From CBDIHH01 sp965279095 (GTDB taxonomy: Bacteria; Pseudomonadota; Alphaproteobacteria; Caulobacterales; Caulobacteraceae): a stretch of DNA of 64,000 nucleotides. The notes beneath the pieces were generated by a model. The model was not told the origin of the DNA, did not search any database, and saw only the letters and a program-made list of their open reading frames with translations. Of this stretch, positions 22,951-31,249 are shown one piece after another. Within the stretch, counting starts at the first letter, position 1. Every line of letters begins with the position of its first letter. The translations under genes and the position numbers were made by a program. The stretch spans positions 310,001-374,000 of the forward strand of contig CBDIHH010000004.1 in the NCBI GenBank assembly GCA_965279095.1, in the 5' to 3' direction.

Positions 22951-25701
22951 ATGATCAGACTGAACCTTGCGTCTTCCGCCTCGGCCCTCGCGCTGCTGGC
23001 CCTTGTCACGCCCGCCGCGGCGCAAACCGATTCCTCGAGGACCTCAGCGACGAGCGATCGCGGCTCCCTGGAAGAGGTGGTGGTCACCGCCCAGCGCCGC
23101 GCCCAGAACCTGCAGGAAGTGCCGTTGGCCGTGAGCGCCTTCACCTCGCAAGAACTGGAGCGCCGCCAGATCAACCGCGCCCTCGATGTGGTGACCTTCA
23201 TCCCGAACATGGAAGGCCACAACAACACCAGCATCGGCACCGCCAACACCTATTCGTTGCGGGCCCTGAACAACACCGAATCCATCTCGACGTTCGACCC
23301 GCCCGTAGGCACCTACGTCGACGACATCTATGTGTCTCGCCAGGGCGCCAACAACTTCTCGTTCTTCGATGTCGAGCGCCTGGAAGTGCTGCGCGGCCCG
23401 CAAGGCACCCTGTTCGGCCGCAACACCACCGGCGGCGCGGTGGTCATCATCCTCAAGAAGCCGGCGCCGTATTTCGGCGGCTTCGCCGAGGCCGGGGTTG
23501 GCGCCTACAACCAGCGCATGGCGCGCGGTTCGGTGGACATTCCGCTGAGCGAGCGGTTCCTCACCAAGTTCACGGGCTTCTACACCAAGAACGACGGCTA
23601 TGTGACCAACCGGACCACCGGTGAGAAGCTCAACAATGAAGACACCTACGGCATGCGCGCCGCCGGCCGCGCCCTGTTCTCCGACGACCTGAAGTGGGAC
23701 TTCTCCGCCGACTACACCGACGCCAACGCCACCAACTTCGTCAACTACAAGGCGCCGGGCAGTGACAAGCGGATCGACTTCACCCGTCTCAGCAAGAACC
23801 GGCCGCTGGGCTCCATCGCCTCGACCGAACTGCAGGACAACGAGCTCAACGTCGAGGCCAAGTCGACGGCGGTGACCTCGAACGTCGAATGGCATCCGTT
23901 CGGCGACATGACGGTCAACTTCATCTCCGGCTATCGCAAGACCTACATGGAGTTCGTCAGCGACAGCTTCGACAGCCTCAACTCGGCGGGCGTCACCTTC
24001 GCCAGCGACTATTCGATCCTGACCACGCCCCCGGGCACCTCCACCCCCCTGGCCAACGACTCCACCAACTGGCAGATCAGCCAGGAAATCAAGGCCACCG
24101 GGACCCTGGGCGAGCGCCTCACCTATGTGGGCGGCCTCTACTATATCAACGAGCGCAGCAAGACGATCCTGGGCAACTACAACGTGCCCCTGGTCGGCCC
24201 CGCGACGGTCACCCAGGACCGCACGATCCGCAACAACACCGAGGCCTATGCGGTCTACCTGCAGGGCGACCTCAAGCTCACCGATCAACTGACCGCCACC
24301 GTCGGCGCCCGCTACACTGACGAGCGCAAGACCATCGACTTCTCGCCCAACTTCAACCCCAACCCCCGCGCCAACGCCGCCTTCGCGCCGTTCACCAACC
24401 GCGACCTGATCGCCGCCCGCATCCCGGTGAGCCAGCAGGAGCAGATCCTGACGCCGCGGTTCGCCCTGGACTTCAAGGCCACCGACGACGTGATGCTGTT
24501 CGCCTCGGCGACCCGCGGCTTCAAGTCGGGGGGCTGGAACGCCCGGGCCAACATCGGCAGCCAGGCCCTCGACTTCGCGCCCGAGAAGATCTGGTCCTAT
24601 GAAGCCGGCGTCCGGTCTGACTGGCTGGACCACCGGCTGCGGATCAACATCACCGGCTTCTATTTCAACGTCACCGACTACCAGCTGCCCGCCGGCTATG
24701 CCGACCCGGCGACCAACACCATCGTCTTCATCACCCGCAACTTCGCCGACCTGCGCAACTACGGGGTGGAGTCGGAAGTCACCTTCCGTCCGACCGAGGC
24801 GCTGAACCTGTTCTGGTCGGCCGGCTACCAGAAGGCCAGCTACCAGAACCTCGACCCGGCGGTCACCGCCCAGCAGGCCCGCTGCATCGCCAACGTCGCC
24901 GGCAACTGCAACACCGGCATCGTCACCCCCACCGGTGGGATCGCCCCGCCGACCCGGGCGCCGAAGTTCAGCTCTGTCCTGGGCGCCAGCTACAACTGGC
25001 AGCTGAGCGACAACCTGGCCCTGACGCCCAGCGTCAACTGGAGCCACATCACCGGCCACTACATCGGCACCGCCGCGACGCCGATCTCCTTCCAGCGCAC
25101 CCGCGACACCTTCAATGCGGGCATCACGCTGAAGAGCGAGTCGCAGGGCTGGTCGATCACCGCCGACTGCACCAACTGCACCAATGAGACCTATGTGGTC
25201 TCCTACCTGATCTACCCCTACCTCAATGAGCCGGTGCGCTGGTCGCTGCGGGTCCGCAAGGACTTCGGCGGCGAGGCGCCCCCGCCGCCGCCGCCGCCCC
25301 CGGCGCCGCCTCCTCCGCCGCCCCCGCCCCCGCCGCCCCCTCCGCCCCCGCCTCCGGTGGCCTATGAGGCGCGCGAGTTCGTGGTCTACTTCCCCTTCGA
25401 CCAGTACGTCCTGACCCCGGAAGCCCAGCAGGTCATCGCGCAAGCGGCCGACTATGCGAAGACCGGCAACGCCACCCGCGTCGTGGTCGTCGGCCACGCC
25501 GACACCTCCGGCTCGGCCGCCTACAACGTGAAGCTCTCCGAGCGTCGCGCCAAGGCGACCGCCGATGCGCTGGTGGGGTCTGGCCTGGCCCAGACCGCCC
25601 TGGCGGTCGACTGGAAAGGCGAGGCGGAACCCGCTGTCGCCACCGGCGACGGGGTGAAGGAGCCCCTCAACCGCCGCGCCACGATCAACATCAACTTCTA
25701 G
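22951..25701 (+). CDS. TonB-dependent receptor fused to a C-terminal OmpA peptidoglycan-binding domain (second copy)
   Basis: The 916-residue product is a paralogue of the 14984-17899 receptor. It has a signal peptide (about 1-24), LEEVVVTAQRR, a plug with FDVERLEVLRGPQGTLFGRN, and a barrel ending LRVRKDFGGEA near residue 774. A poly-proline linker of about 30 residues follows, then an OmpA domain (805-916). In the OmpA domain only two residues differ from the other copy (Ser/Asn and Arg/Lys), while the barrels differ at many positions. The RBS AAGAGGGG precedes the ATG. A strong terminator hairpin follows 12 bases after the stop. The ligand is unknown. Confidence 0.93.
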   Translation: MIRLNLASSASALALLALVTPAAAQTDSSRTSATSDRGSLEEVVVTAQRRAQNLQEVPLAVSAFTSQELERRQINRALDVVTFIPNMEGHNNTSIGTANTYSLRALNNTESISTFDPPVGTYVDDIYVSRQGANNFSFFDVERLEVLRGPQGTLFGRNTTGGAVVIILKKPAPYFGGFAEAGVGAYNQRMARGSVDIPLSERFLTKFTGFYTKNDGYVTNRTTGEKLNNEDTYGMRAAGRALFSDDLKWDFSADYTDANATNFVNYKAPGSDKRIDFTRLSKNRPLGSIASTELQDNELNVEAKSTAVTSNVEWHPFGDMTVNFISGYRKTYMEFVSDSFDSLNSAGVTFASDYSILTTPPGTSTPLANDSTNWQISQEIKATGTLGERLTYVGGLYYINERSKTILGNYNVPLVGPATVTQDRTIRNNTEAYAVYLQGDLKLTDQLTATVGARYTDERKTIDFSPNFNPNPRANAAFAPFTNRDLIAARIPVSQQEQILTPRFALDFKATDDVMLFASATRGFKSGGWNARANIGSQALDFAPEKIWSYEAGVRSDWLDHRLRINITGFYFNVTDYQLPAGYADPATNTIVFITRNFADLRNYGVESEVTFRPTEALNLFWSAGYQKASYQNLDPAVTAQQARCIANVAGNCNTGIVTPTGGIAPPTRAPKFSSVLGASYNWQLSDNLALTPSVNWSHITGHYIGTAATPISFQRTRDTFNAGITLKSESQGWSITADCTNCTNETYVVSYLIYPYLNEPVRWSLRVRKDFGGEAPPPPPPPPAPPPPPPPPPPPPPPPPPVAYEAREFVVYFPFDQYVLTPEAQQVIAQAADYAKTGNATRVVVVGHADTSGSAAYNVKLSERRAKATADALVGSGLAQTALAVDWKGEAEPAVATGDGVKEPLNRRATININF

Positions 25702-25712
25702 GGCTCCGGCCG

Positions 25713-25749
25713 CCCGCCCATCCCGGCGCACGCCGGGATGGGCGGGTTT
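25713..25749. terminator. Strong hairpin terminator / extragenic palindrome
   Basis: A perfect 16-bp inverted repeat (25713-25728 with 25731-25746) is followed by TTT, twelve bases after the stop of the receptor gene. The core CATCCCGGCG...CGCCGGGATG is also the form of a common alphaproteobacterial extragenic palindrome, so it may be both a repeat and a terminator. Confidence 0.75.
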
Positions 25750-25778
25750 GGCGGAGCATCAAGGGCAGGAACGTCAAG

Positions 25779-26081
25779 GTGTCCGAACTTCCCGCAGCCG
25801 CAGACGTCAAGCTTCCCCGGGTCACCAAGGGCAAGCGTCCGAGCTTCTTCGAAGACCCGGCCCTCGACCAGATGATGACCTTCATGCTCGAAGTGATCAC
25901 GGAGCTATCGGTGGTCCGCGAGCGGGTGGATACGATCGAGCGGCTGCTCGACCGCAAGGGCTCGATCTCGCGCGACGACATCGAGGCCTATCAGCCCGAC
26001 GGCGACGTGGCCGCCGAGCGCATGGCCTGGCGCGAAGCCTATCTGAAGCGGATCCTGCGCATGCACGCGCCCCAGGACTGA
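25779..26081 (+). CDS. Hypothetical protein, 100 residues
   Basis: This is a soluble, charged protein with no signal peptide and no family I recognise. Residues about 30-60 form a predicted amphipathic helix (DQMMTFMLEVITELSVVRER with a heptad-like pattern), so it may dimerise through a short coiled coil. The start is GTG at 25779 with AGGGCAGGA 9-17 bases upstream. It precedes the flavin oxidoreductase by 57 bases on the same strand and could be the first gene of that operon. The function is unknown. Confidence 0.65.
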   Translation: MSELPAAADVKLPRVTKGKRPSFFEDPALDQMMTFMLEVITELSVVRERVDTIERLLDRKGSISRDDIEAYQPDGDVAAERMAWREAYLKRILRMHAPQD

Positions 26082-26138
26082 GCGTCCGGCGGCCCGTTCG
26101 CGCCGCCCCCTGTCCTGTCCAAGGTTAGCCTCCCCTCG

Positions 26139-28124
26139 ATGGCCGCCCCCTCCGCCTACCCCAGCCTGTTCTCGCCCGTGACCCTCGCCGGGCGGACGCT
26201 GAAGAACCGCATCGTCCATGCGGCCATGTCGTCCAAGTTCAGCGAGGGCGGCCGGGTGACCCCGCGGCTGGTGGACTACCATGTGAACCGCGGCCGCGGC
26301 GGGGCCGCCATGACCATCACCGAGCCCCTCAACACCCTGGCCTGGCAGCGCAACCCGTTCCGCACCGATGTCTATAACGGCGCCAACGCCGAGAGCCTGA
26401 AACGCTGGGCCGCGGCCGTCGCCGCCGAGGATTGCCTGCTGCTGGGGCAGCTTCAGGACCCCGGCCGGGGACGGCACGAACTGGGCCGCAGCACCACCGC
26501 CGTGGGGGCCTCGGCTCTGCCGGACGACATCAGCTGGACCGTCCCCCATGTGTTGGGCGCCGCCGAGATCGAGGCGATGATCGCCCAGTTCGCGCACTCG
26601 GCCCGGCTGCTCAGCGAGGCCGGCTTCGCGGGGGTGGAGATCTCGGCCGGCCACGGGCACCTATTCCATCAGTTCCTGTCAGGCTGGTCCAACCGCCGCG
26701 AGGACCGCTTCGGCGGCGACCTGGCCGGGCGCGCCCGCCTGCTGACCGAGGTCATCGACGCCATCCGCGCCGAATGCGGCGCGGGCTTCATCGTCGGCGC
26801 CAAGCTGCCCGCCGCCGACGGCTCCCCCGGGGGCGTCGACCTGGCCGAGGCCGGCCGTATCACCGCCCTGCTGCACCGGCTGTCGCCGCCGGACTACATC
26901 ACCTACTGCTGGGGCTCGCACGCCGACGACCTGTTCTGGCACCTCCCCGACCTGCACGGCCCCCGCGCGCCTTTCGTGGAGACCATCCGCGACCTGGCGC
27001 GCAACGCCCCGGGCATTGCCGTGGGCGCCCTGGGGCTGATCACCGATCCCAACGAGGGCGAGCGGATCATCGCCGAGGGGCTGGCCGACCTGGTCATGAT
27101 GGGCCGCCCGCTGGTCACCGACCCCGCCTGGGGGATCAAGGCGATGCAGGGGCGCGAGGACCAGATCCGCTACTGCGTCAGCTGCAACACCTGCTGGCTG
27201 ACGGTGAACACCGGCCAGACCCTGCAATGCGACAACAATCCCCAGGTCGGCCTGCCCGACGAGGCCGACTGGCAGCCCGCTCCGGCGACCGTCCGACGGC
27301 GGATCGTCGTGGTCGGGGCGGGGGTGGCGGGCATGGAGGCGGCCTGGGTGGCGGCCGCGCGCGGCCACCGGGTGACGGTGTTCGGCGCCTCCGCCGAGGT
27401 CGGCGGCAAGACCCGGCTGCACGCCCAGCTTCCCGGAGGCGAGAACCTCAGCAGCATCTACGACTACCAGAGGCTGGCGGCCGACCGTCACGGCGCCGAG
27501 CTGCGCCTGGGGGCCCCCGCCGACCTGGACGCCATCCTGGCCGAGCGCCCCGACCTGGTGGTCCTGGCCGCCGGCTCGACCCCCCGCTGGCCCGACTTCC
27601 TGCCGTCGGAATACCGCGGCCAGGGCGTCTTCCCCGACCTGCGCGAGGCGGTGCGCGCCCTGGCCGGGGTCACCCGGCGCCAGCCCGGCCGGGCGGTGAT
27701 CTACGACCACGACGACGGCGCCTTCGTCTACGCCGCGGCCGAATTCCTATTCGACCGGTTCGAGGGCGTCACCGTGATCACAGAGCGCGAACGCATCGCC
27801 GGCGACGAGGCCCTGGTCACTCGGCAGGGGGTCTACCAGCGCCTCTACGGCAAGGGGATCGAGGTCGTCACCCTGTGCCGGCCCGACCCCGCGTCCCGGT
27901 TCGAGGACGGCGAGGTGGCCTATACGCACCGCTATACCGGCCGCACCACGGTGATCGAAGGGGTGGCCCTGTTCACCTACGCCACCACCCGCGTTCCCGA
28001 AGACGCCCTGGCCGCGCCCCTGCGCGCCGCTGGCGTTGAGGTGGAGATCATCGGAGACTGCTACGCGCCGCGGTCGGTCCTGACCGCCACCGGCGAAGGC
28101 TATCGAAGCGGCGTATCCGCCTGA
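26139..28124 (+). CDS. NADH:flavin oxidoreductase, 2,4-dienoyl-CoA reductase/TMADH type
   Basis: The 661-residue multidomain protein begins with an Old-Yellow-Enzyme TIM barrel (about 5-340, FMN), including SAGHGHLFHQFLS and NRREDRFGG. A Cys cluster at about 346-366 (CVSCNTC, then a Cys before DNNP) binds [4Fe-4S], and FAD/NAD(P) domains start at VVVGAGVAGMEAA (about 390). Family members reduce 2,4-dienoyl-CoA or other enones, or oxidise amines. Neighbouring SDR and FAD enzymes fit reduction of an unsaturated or cyclic substrate. The substrate is not known. Confidence 0.9.
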   Translation: MAAPSAYPSLFSPVTLAGRTLKNRIVHAAMSSKFSEGGRVTPRLVDYHVNRGRGGAAMTITEPLNTLAWQRNPFRTDVYNGANAESLKRWAAAVAAEDCLLLGQLQDPGRGRHELGRSTTAVGASALPDDISWTVPHVLGAAEIEAMIAQFAHSARLLSEAGFAGVEISAGHGHLFHQFLSGWSNRREDRFGGDLAGRARLLTEVIDAIRAECGAGFIVGAKLPAADGSPGGVDLAEAGRITALLHRLSPPDYITYCWGSHADDLFWHLPDLHGPRAPFVETIRDLARNAPGIAVGALGLITDPNEGERIIAEGLADLVMMGRPLVTDPAWGIKAMQGREDQIRYCVSCNTCWLTVNTGQTLQCDNNPQVGLPDEADWQPAPATVRRRIVVVGAGVAGMEAAWVAAARGHRVTVFGASAEVGGKTRLHAQLPGGENLSSIYDYQRLAADRHGAELRLGAPADLDAILAERPDLVVLAAGSTPRWPDFLPSEYRGQGVFPDLREAVRALAGVTRRQPGRAVIYDHDDGAFVYAAAEFLFDRFEGVTVITERERIAGDEALVTRQGVYQRLYGKGIEVVTLCRPDPASRFEDGEVAYTHRYTGRTTVIEGVALFTYATTRVPEDALAAPLRAAGVEVEIIGDCYAPRSVLTATGEGYRSGVSA

Positions 28125-28135
28125 TTGGAGACACC

Positions 28136-28987
28136 ATGTATCCCGACATCGCCGGCAAGGTCGCCATCGTCACCGGCTCGGGCCGGCCCACCGGCCTGGG
28201 CGAGGCCATCGCCAAGCGGCTGGCCGCCGAGGGCGCGCGCCTGGTCATCCACGACCTCGGCCAGACCAAGGGCGCCATCGCTCCGAAGCATGGGGTGGGG
28301 GTCCAGAGCGAGATGGATCAGGTGGCCGCCGACATCCGCGCCGACGGCGGCGAGGCGACTACCTTCAGCGCAGACATGCTGGTGGAGGCCGAGGTCCAGG
28401 CCCTAGTCGCCCATGCGGTGTCGACCTATGGCCGGCTGGACATTCTGATCAACAACGCCGGCATCGGCTACCTCTTCGCTCCCTTCGTCGAACAGACCCA
28501 GGAGCAGTGGGACGCGGTGCTGGGGGTCAATCTGCGCGGCCCCTTCTTCGCCATGAAGCACGCCATTCGCCAGATGCTGACCCAGGACGTCCATGAGGGC
28601 TGGGGCCGGGGGCGGATCGTCTCCATCGCCAGCGTGGCGGCCAAGTCGGGCTCGGCCCTGACCTCGTCCTACACCGCCTCCAAGCATGGGCTGGTGGGGC
28701 TGACGCGCTCCACCGCCACGGAATTCGGGGGCCAGCAGATCAACATCAACGCCGTCTGTCCCAACCATGTGACCACCGGCCTGGGCGCCTGGCAGAACGA
28801 GTTCATGGCCAAGGCCAAGGGCCTGTCCCTGGACGACTACATGGCCGGGATGCGCGACAAGATTCCCCTCGGCCGGGTGGGCTATCCGGAGGACACCGCC
28901 CGCGCCTGCGCCTTCTTATGCTCCGGCGAGGCCAGCTACATCACCGGCGAGGCGATGAACGTCTCCGGCGGCCAGGAGTATCACTAA
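28136..28987 (+). CDS. SDR family oxidoreductase
   Basis: The 283-residue short-chain dehydrogenase has TGSGRPTGLG at 13-22 (an unusual Arg-Pro insertion in the glycine motif), NNAG at 106-109, Ser near 166 and YTASK (Y179, K183). The C-terminal GEAMNVSGGQEYH is typical of SDRs with a multifunctional-enzyme-2-like domain. It follows the dienoyl-reductase-like gene by 11 bases and precedes the FAD enzyme by one base, so they are co-translated. It may act as a 3-hydroxyacyl-CoA or alcohol dehydrogenase. Confidence 0.88.
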   Translation: MYPDIAGKVAIVTGSGRPTGLGEAIAKRLAAEGARLVIHDLGQTKGAIAPKHGVGVQSEMDQVAADIRADGGEATTFSADMLVEAEVQALVAHAVSTYGRLDILINNAGIGYLFAPFVEQTQEQWDAVLGVNLRGPFFAMKHAIRQMLTQDVHEGWGRGRIVSIASVAAKSGSALTSSYTASKHGLVGLTRSTATEFGGQQININAVCPNHVTTGLGAWQNEFMAKAKGLSLDDYMAGMRDKIPLGRVGYPEDTARACAFLCSGEASYITGEAMNVSGGQEYH

Positions 28988-28988
28988 C

Positions 28989-30428
28989 GTGTCCGACGCC
29001 GACGGCGAGGCCTGGGACCTGATCGTCGTCGGCGGCGGCTCTGCCGGCCTTCCGGCGGCCCTGTTCGCCGCCGACCGCGGCGCGCGGGTGCTGATCCTCG
29101 AGGCGACAGGCGAGCTGGGCGGGACCCTGTGGCTGAGCGCCGGCCAGATGAGCGCCGCCGGCGCGCGGCTCCAGCAGGCCAAGGGCGTCGCCGACACGGC
29201 GGAGGCCCACTTCGACGACGTCATGCGCCAGAGCCGGGGCACGGCCAACGCCGCCCTGGTCCGTCTGGCCGTCGACGCCGCCGCGGACACGGTGGATTGG
29301 CTTTGCGACCTGGGGCTGCAGGCCCTGCCCGAGCACCCGGTGCAGAGCGCGGCCCACGAGCCCTACAGCCAGCCCCGCTACTACTGGGGCGCCGAGGGCG
29401 GGCGCTCGATCCGGACGGTGCTGATGCCGCAGATCGAGCGGCGCATGGCCGAGGGCGCCATCACGGTGCGGCTGTCGCACCGGGTGGTCGAGCTGACCAC
29501 CGACCAGGGCGCGGTGACCGGCGCCGTGGCCGAGGACGACCAGGGGGTCCGGCACAGCTTCGCCGCGCGCTTCGTGGCCCTGACCAGCGGCGGCTACAGC
29601 GCCAATCCGCAGATGTTCGAGCAGCTGTCGGGCGCCCCCCAATACAGCGGCGGCGCCTATCCCGGCTCGCAAGGGGACGGGCATGGGCTGGGCCTGGCGG
29701 TGGGGGGCGCCCTGCGCGGGGCCGAGCATTTCATCACCGGCTTCGGCACGGTGCTGGCGTCGGACGCCTATCCCGCCAGGTCGGCGGCGCGGCTGACGAC
29801 CTTTCCCGACCAGCGGCCGCCCTGGGAGATCTATGTCAACGCCGCGGGGGAGCGGTTCGTCCGCGAGGACATCCCCAGCGTCGACGCCCGCCAGCACGCC
29901 CTGGCCGGGCAGCCGGGCCGCCGATACTGGGTTATCTTCGACCAGGCGATCCTCGACGCCGCCCCGCCCATCGCCGAAGGCTGGTCCCGCGAGCGGTTGG
30001 CCGCCGCCTTCGAAGAGGATGGCCCCTCGTTCCTCAAAGCGGACAGCCTGGAGGCCCTGGCCCAGCGGGCGGGCGTTGATCCCGACGGCCTGGCGCGCAG
30101 CGTGGCCGGATACAACTATGGCGTCCGCACCGGCCACGACCTGCTGGGACGCCGGCATCATCCGCTGCCGATCGACGCCGCGCCCTACTACGCCATTCGC
30201 CAGCAGGGCACGACCATCACCAGCGCCGCCGGCCTGACGGTGGACGCGGGCCTGCGCGTGGTGCGCCCCGACGGCGCAGCCATACCCAACCTGTTCGCGG
30301 CCGGCGAGATTCTGGGGTCGAGCCAGACCATGGGCTGTACCTCCTGCGCCGGCATGATGCTGACCCCGGCCCTGACCTTCGGCCGCCTGCTGGGCGAGAC
30401 CCTCATTCCCCTGGAGACACGCCGATGA
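28989..30428 (+). CDS. FAD-dependent oxidoreductase (fumarate reductase/ketosteroid dehydrogenase-like)
   Basis: The 479-residue product belongs to the FAD_binding_2 superfamily. It has VGGGSAG at 14-20, a long central substrate domain and the C-terminal FAD segment FAAGEILGSSQTMGCTSCAGM. The family includes fumarate reductases, tricarballylate and 3-ketosteroid dehydrogenases. The start is GTG at 28989, one base after the SDR stop. The stop overlaps the next gene (ATGA). Its function is probably a dehydrogenation at carbon next to a carbonyl, but the substrate is inferred only from family. Confidence 0.85.
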   Translation: MSDADGEAWDLIVVGGGSAGLPAALFAADRGARVLILEATGELGGTLWLSAGQMSAAGARLQQAKGVADTAEAHFDDVMRQSRGTANAALVRLAVDAAADTVDWLCDLGLQALPEHPVQSAAHEPYSQPRYYWGAEGGRSIRTVLMPQIERRMAEGAITVRLSHRVVELTTDQGAVTGAVAEDDQGVRHSFAARFVALTSGGYSANPQMFEQLSGAPQYSGGAYPGSQGDGHGLGLAVGGALRGAEHFITGFGTVLASDAYPARSAARLTTFPDQRPPWEIYVNAAGERFVREDIPSVDARQHALAGQPGRRYWVIFDQAILDAAPPIAEGWSRERLAAAFEEDGPSFLKADSLEALAQRAGVDPDGLARSVAGYNYGVRTGHDLLGRRHHPLPIDAAPYYAIRQQGTTITSAAGLTVDAGLRVVRPDGAAIPNLFAAGEILGSSQTMGCTSCAGMMLTPALTFGRLLGETLIPLETRR

Positions 30429-31249
30429 ATCCGCCCCTGTCGCAGACCCTGTCCCCGGCGCACCGCGGTTACGTCACGGGGACGTGGGGTCAGATGCACT
30501 ATCGCGAGGTGGGAGAGGGCGATCCCCTGCTCCTGATCCACCAGGTGCCGTGGTCGTCGGCGCAATACCACAAGGCCATGGCGCCCCTGGCGGCGGCCGG
30601 CCTGCGGGCCATCGCCCTGGACAGTCCCGGCTACGGCATGTCCGATCCGCCGCCCGAGCCGATGACGGTGGAGGCCTATGCCGACAACCTGGCGCGGGTG
30701 CTGGACGGCCTGGGCGTGCCGCGCACGGCGATCAGCGGTCATCACGCCGGCGCCCTGATGGCGACGGGGTTCGCCGCCCGCCACCCCGACCGGGTCACCC
30801 GGCTGGTGATCGACAATGCCCCGATGTGGACGGCGCAGGAGCGGCTGGATCGGCAGGGCATGGCCGGCAGCGAGATGGCCTTGAAACCGGACGGCAGCCA
30901 CTTCACTGACCGCTGGAACCGGGTGCGCACCAAGGGCGATCCGGAGTGGAGCGACGAGTCCGTGCAGCTGGCGGTGCTGAGCTTCTACAACAACGGTCCC
31001 TATGCGGAATACGCCTACTGGGCCGCCTTCCGCTACGATATCCAGGCCGGCCTGGCCGCGATCCGCTGCCCCACCCTGCTGTTGGCCGGGCGCACCGACC
31101 TGACCTTCGCCTCCGCCGCCAAGATCCGCGCCGCGCGGCCGGACTTCGCCTATGCGGAGCTGGACGGCGGGGTGGCCATGCAGCTGGAGCGGCCGGAGCA
31201 GTGGGCGGCGCCGATCATCGCCTTCCTCAAGGGCGCGGCGGATGAGTGA
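30425..31249 (+). CDS. Alpha/beta-hydrolase-fold protein lacking the Ser nucleophile and the catalytic His
   Basis: The 274-residue protein has the alpha/beta hydrolase fold, with the oxyanion HQVPWSS loop and an acid in AGRTDLTF. The nucleophile elbow G-x-S-x-G reads GHHAG (G105-G109), placing His107 where Ser is expected. The usual C-terminal catalytic His region reads GGVAMQLE with no His. The start overlaps the FAD enzyme stop by ATGA. It may be a non-hydrolytic member (for example a C-C lyase or decarboxylase-like) or bind ligand without catalysis; this is inference. Confidence 0.8.
   Translation: MNPPLSQTLSPAHRGYVTGTWGQMHYREVGEGDPLLLIHQVPWSSAQYHKAMAPLAAAGLRAIALDSPGYGMSDPPPEPMTVEAYADNLARVLDGLGVPRTAISGHHAGALMATGFAARHPDRVTRLVIDNAPMWTAQERLDRQGMAGSEMALKPDGSHFTDRWNRVRTKGDPEWSDESVQLAVLSFYNNGPYAEYAYWAAFRYDIQAGLAAIRCPTLLLAGRTDLTFASAAKIRAARPDFAYAELDGGVAMQLERPEQWAAPIIAFLKGAADE

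Noticed and set aside
23044..25731. Minus-strand ORF of 895 codons opposite the second TonB-OmpA gene
   Set aside because: Same reason: antisense to a supported gene, composition biased, no recognisable motif.
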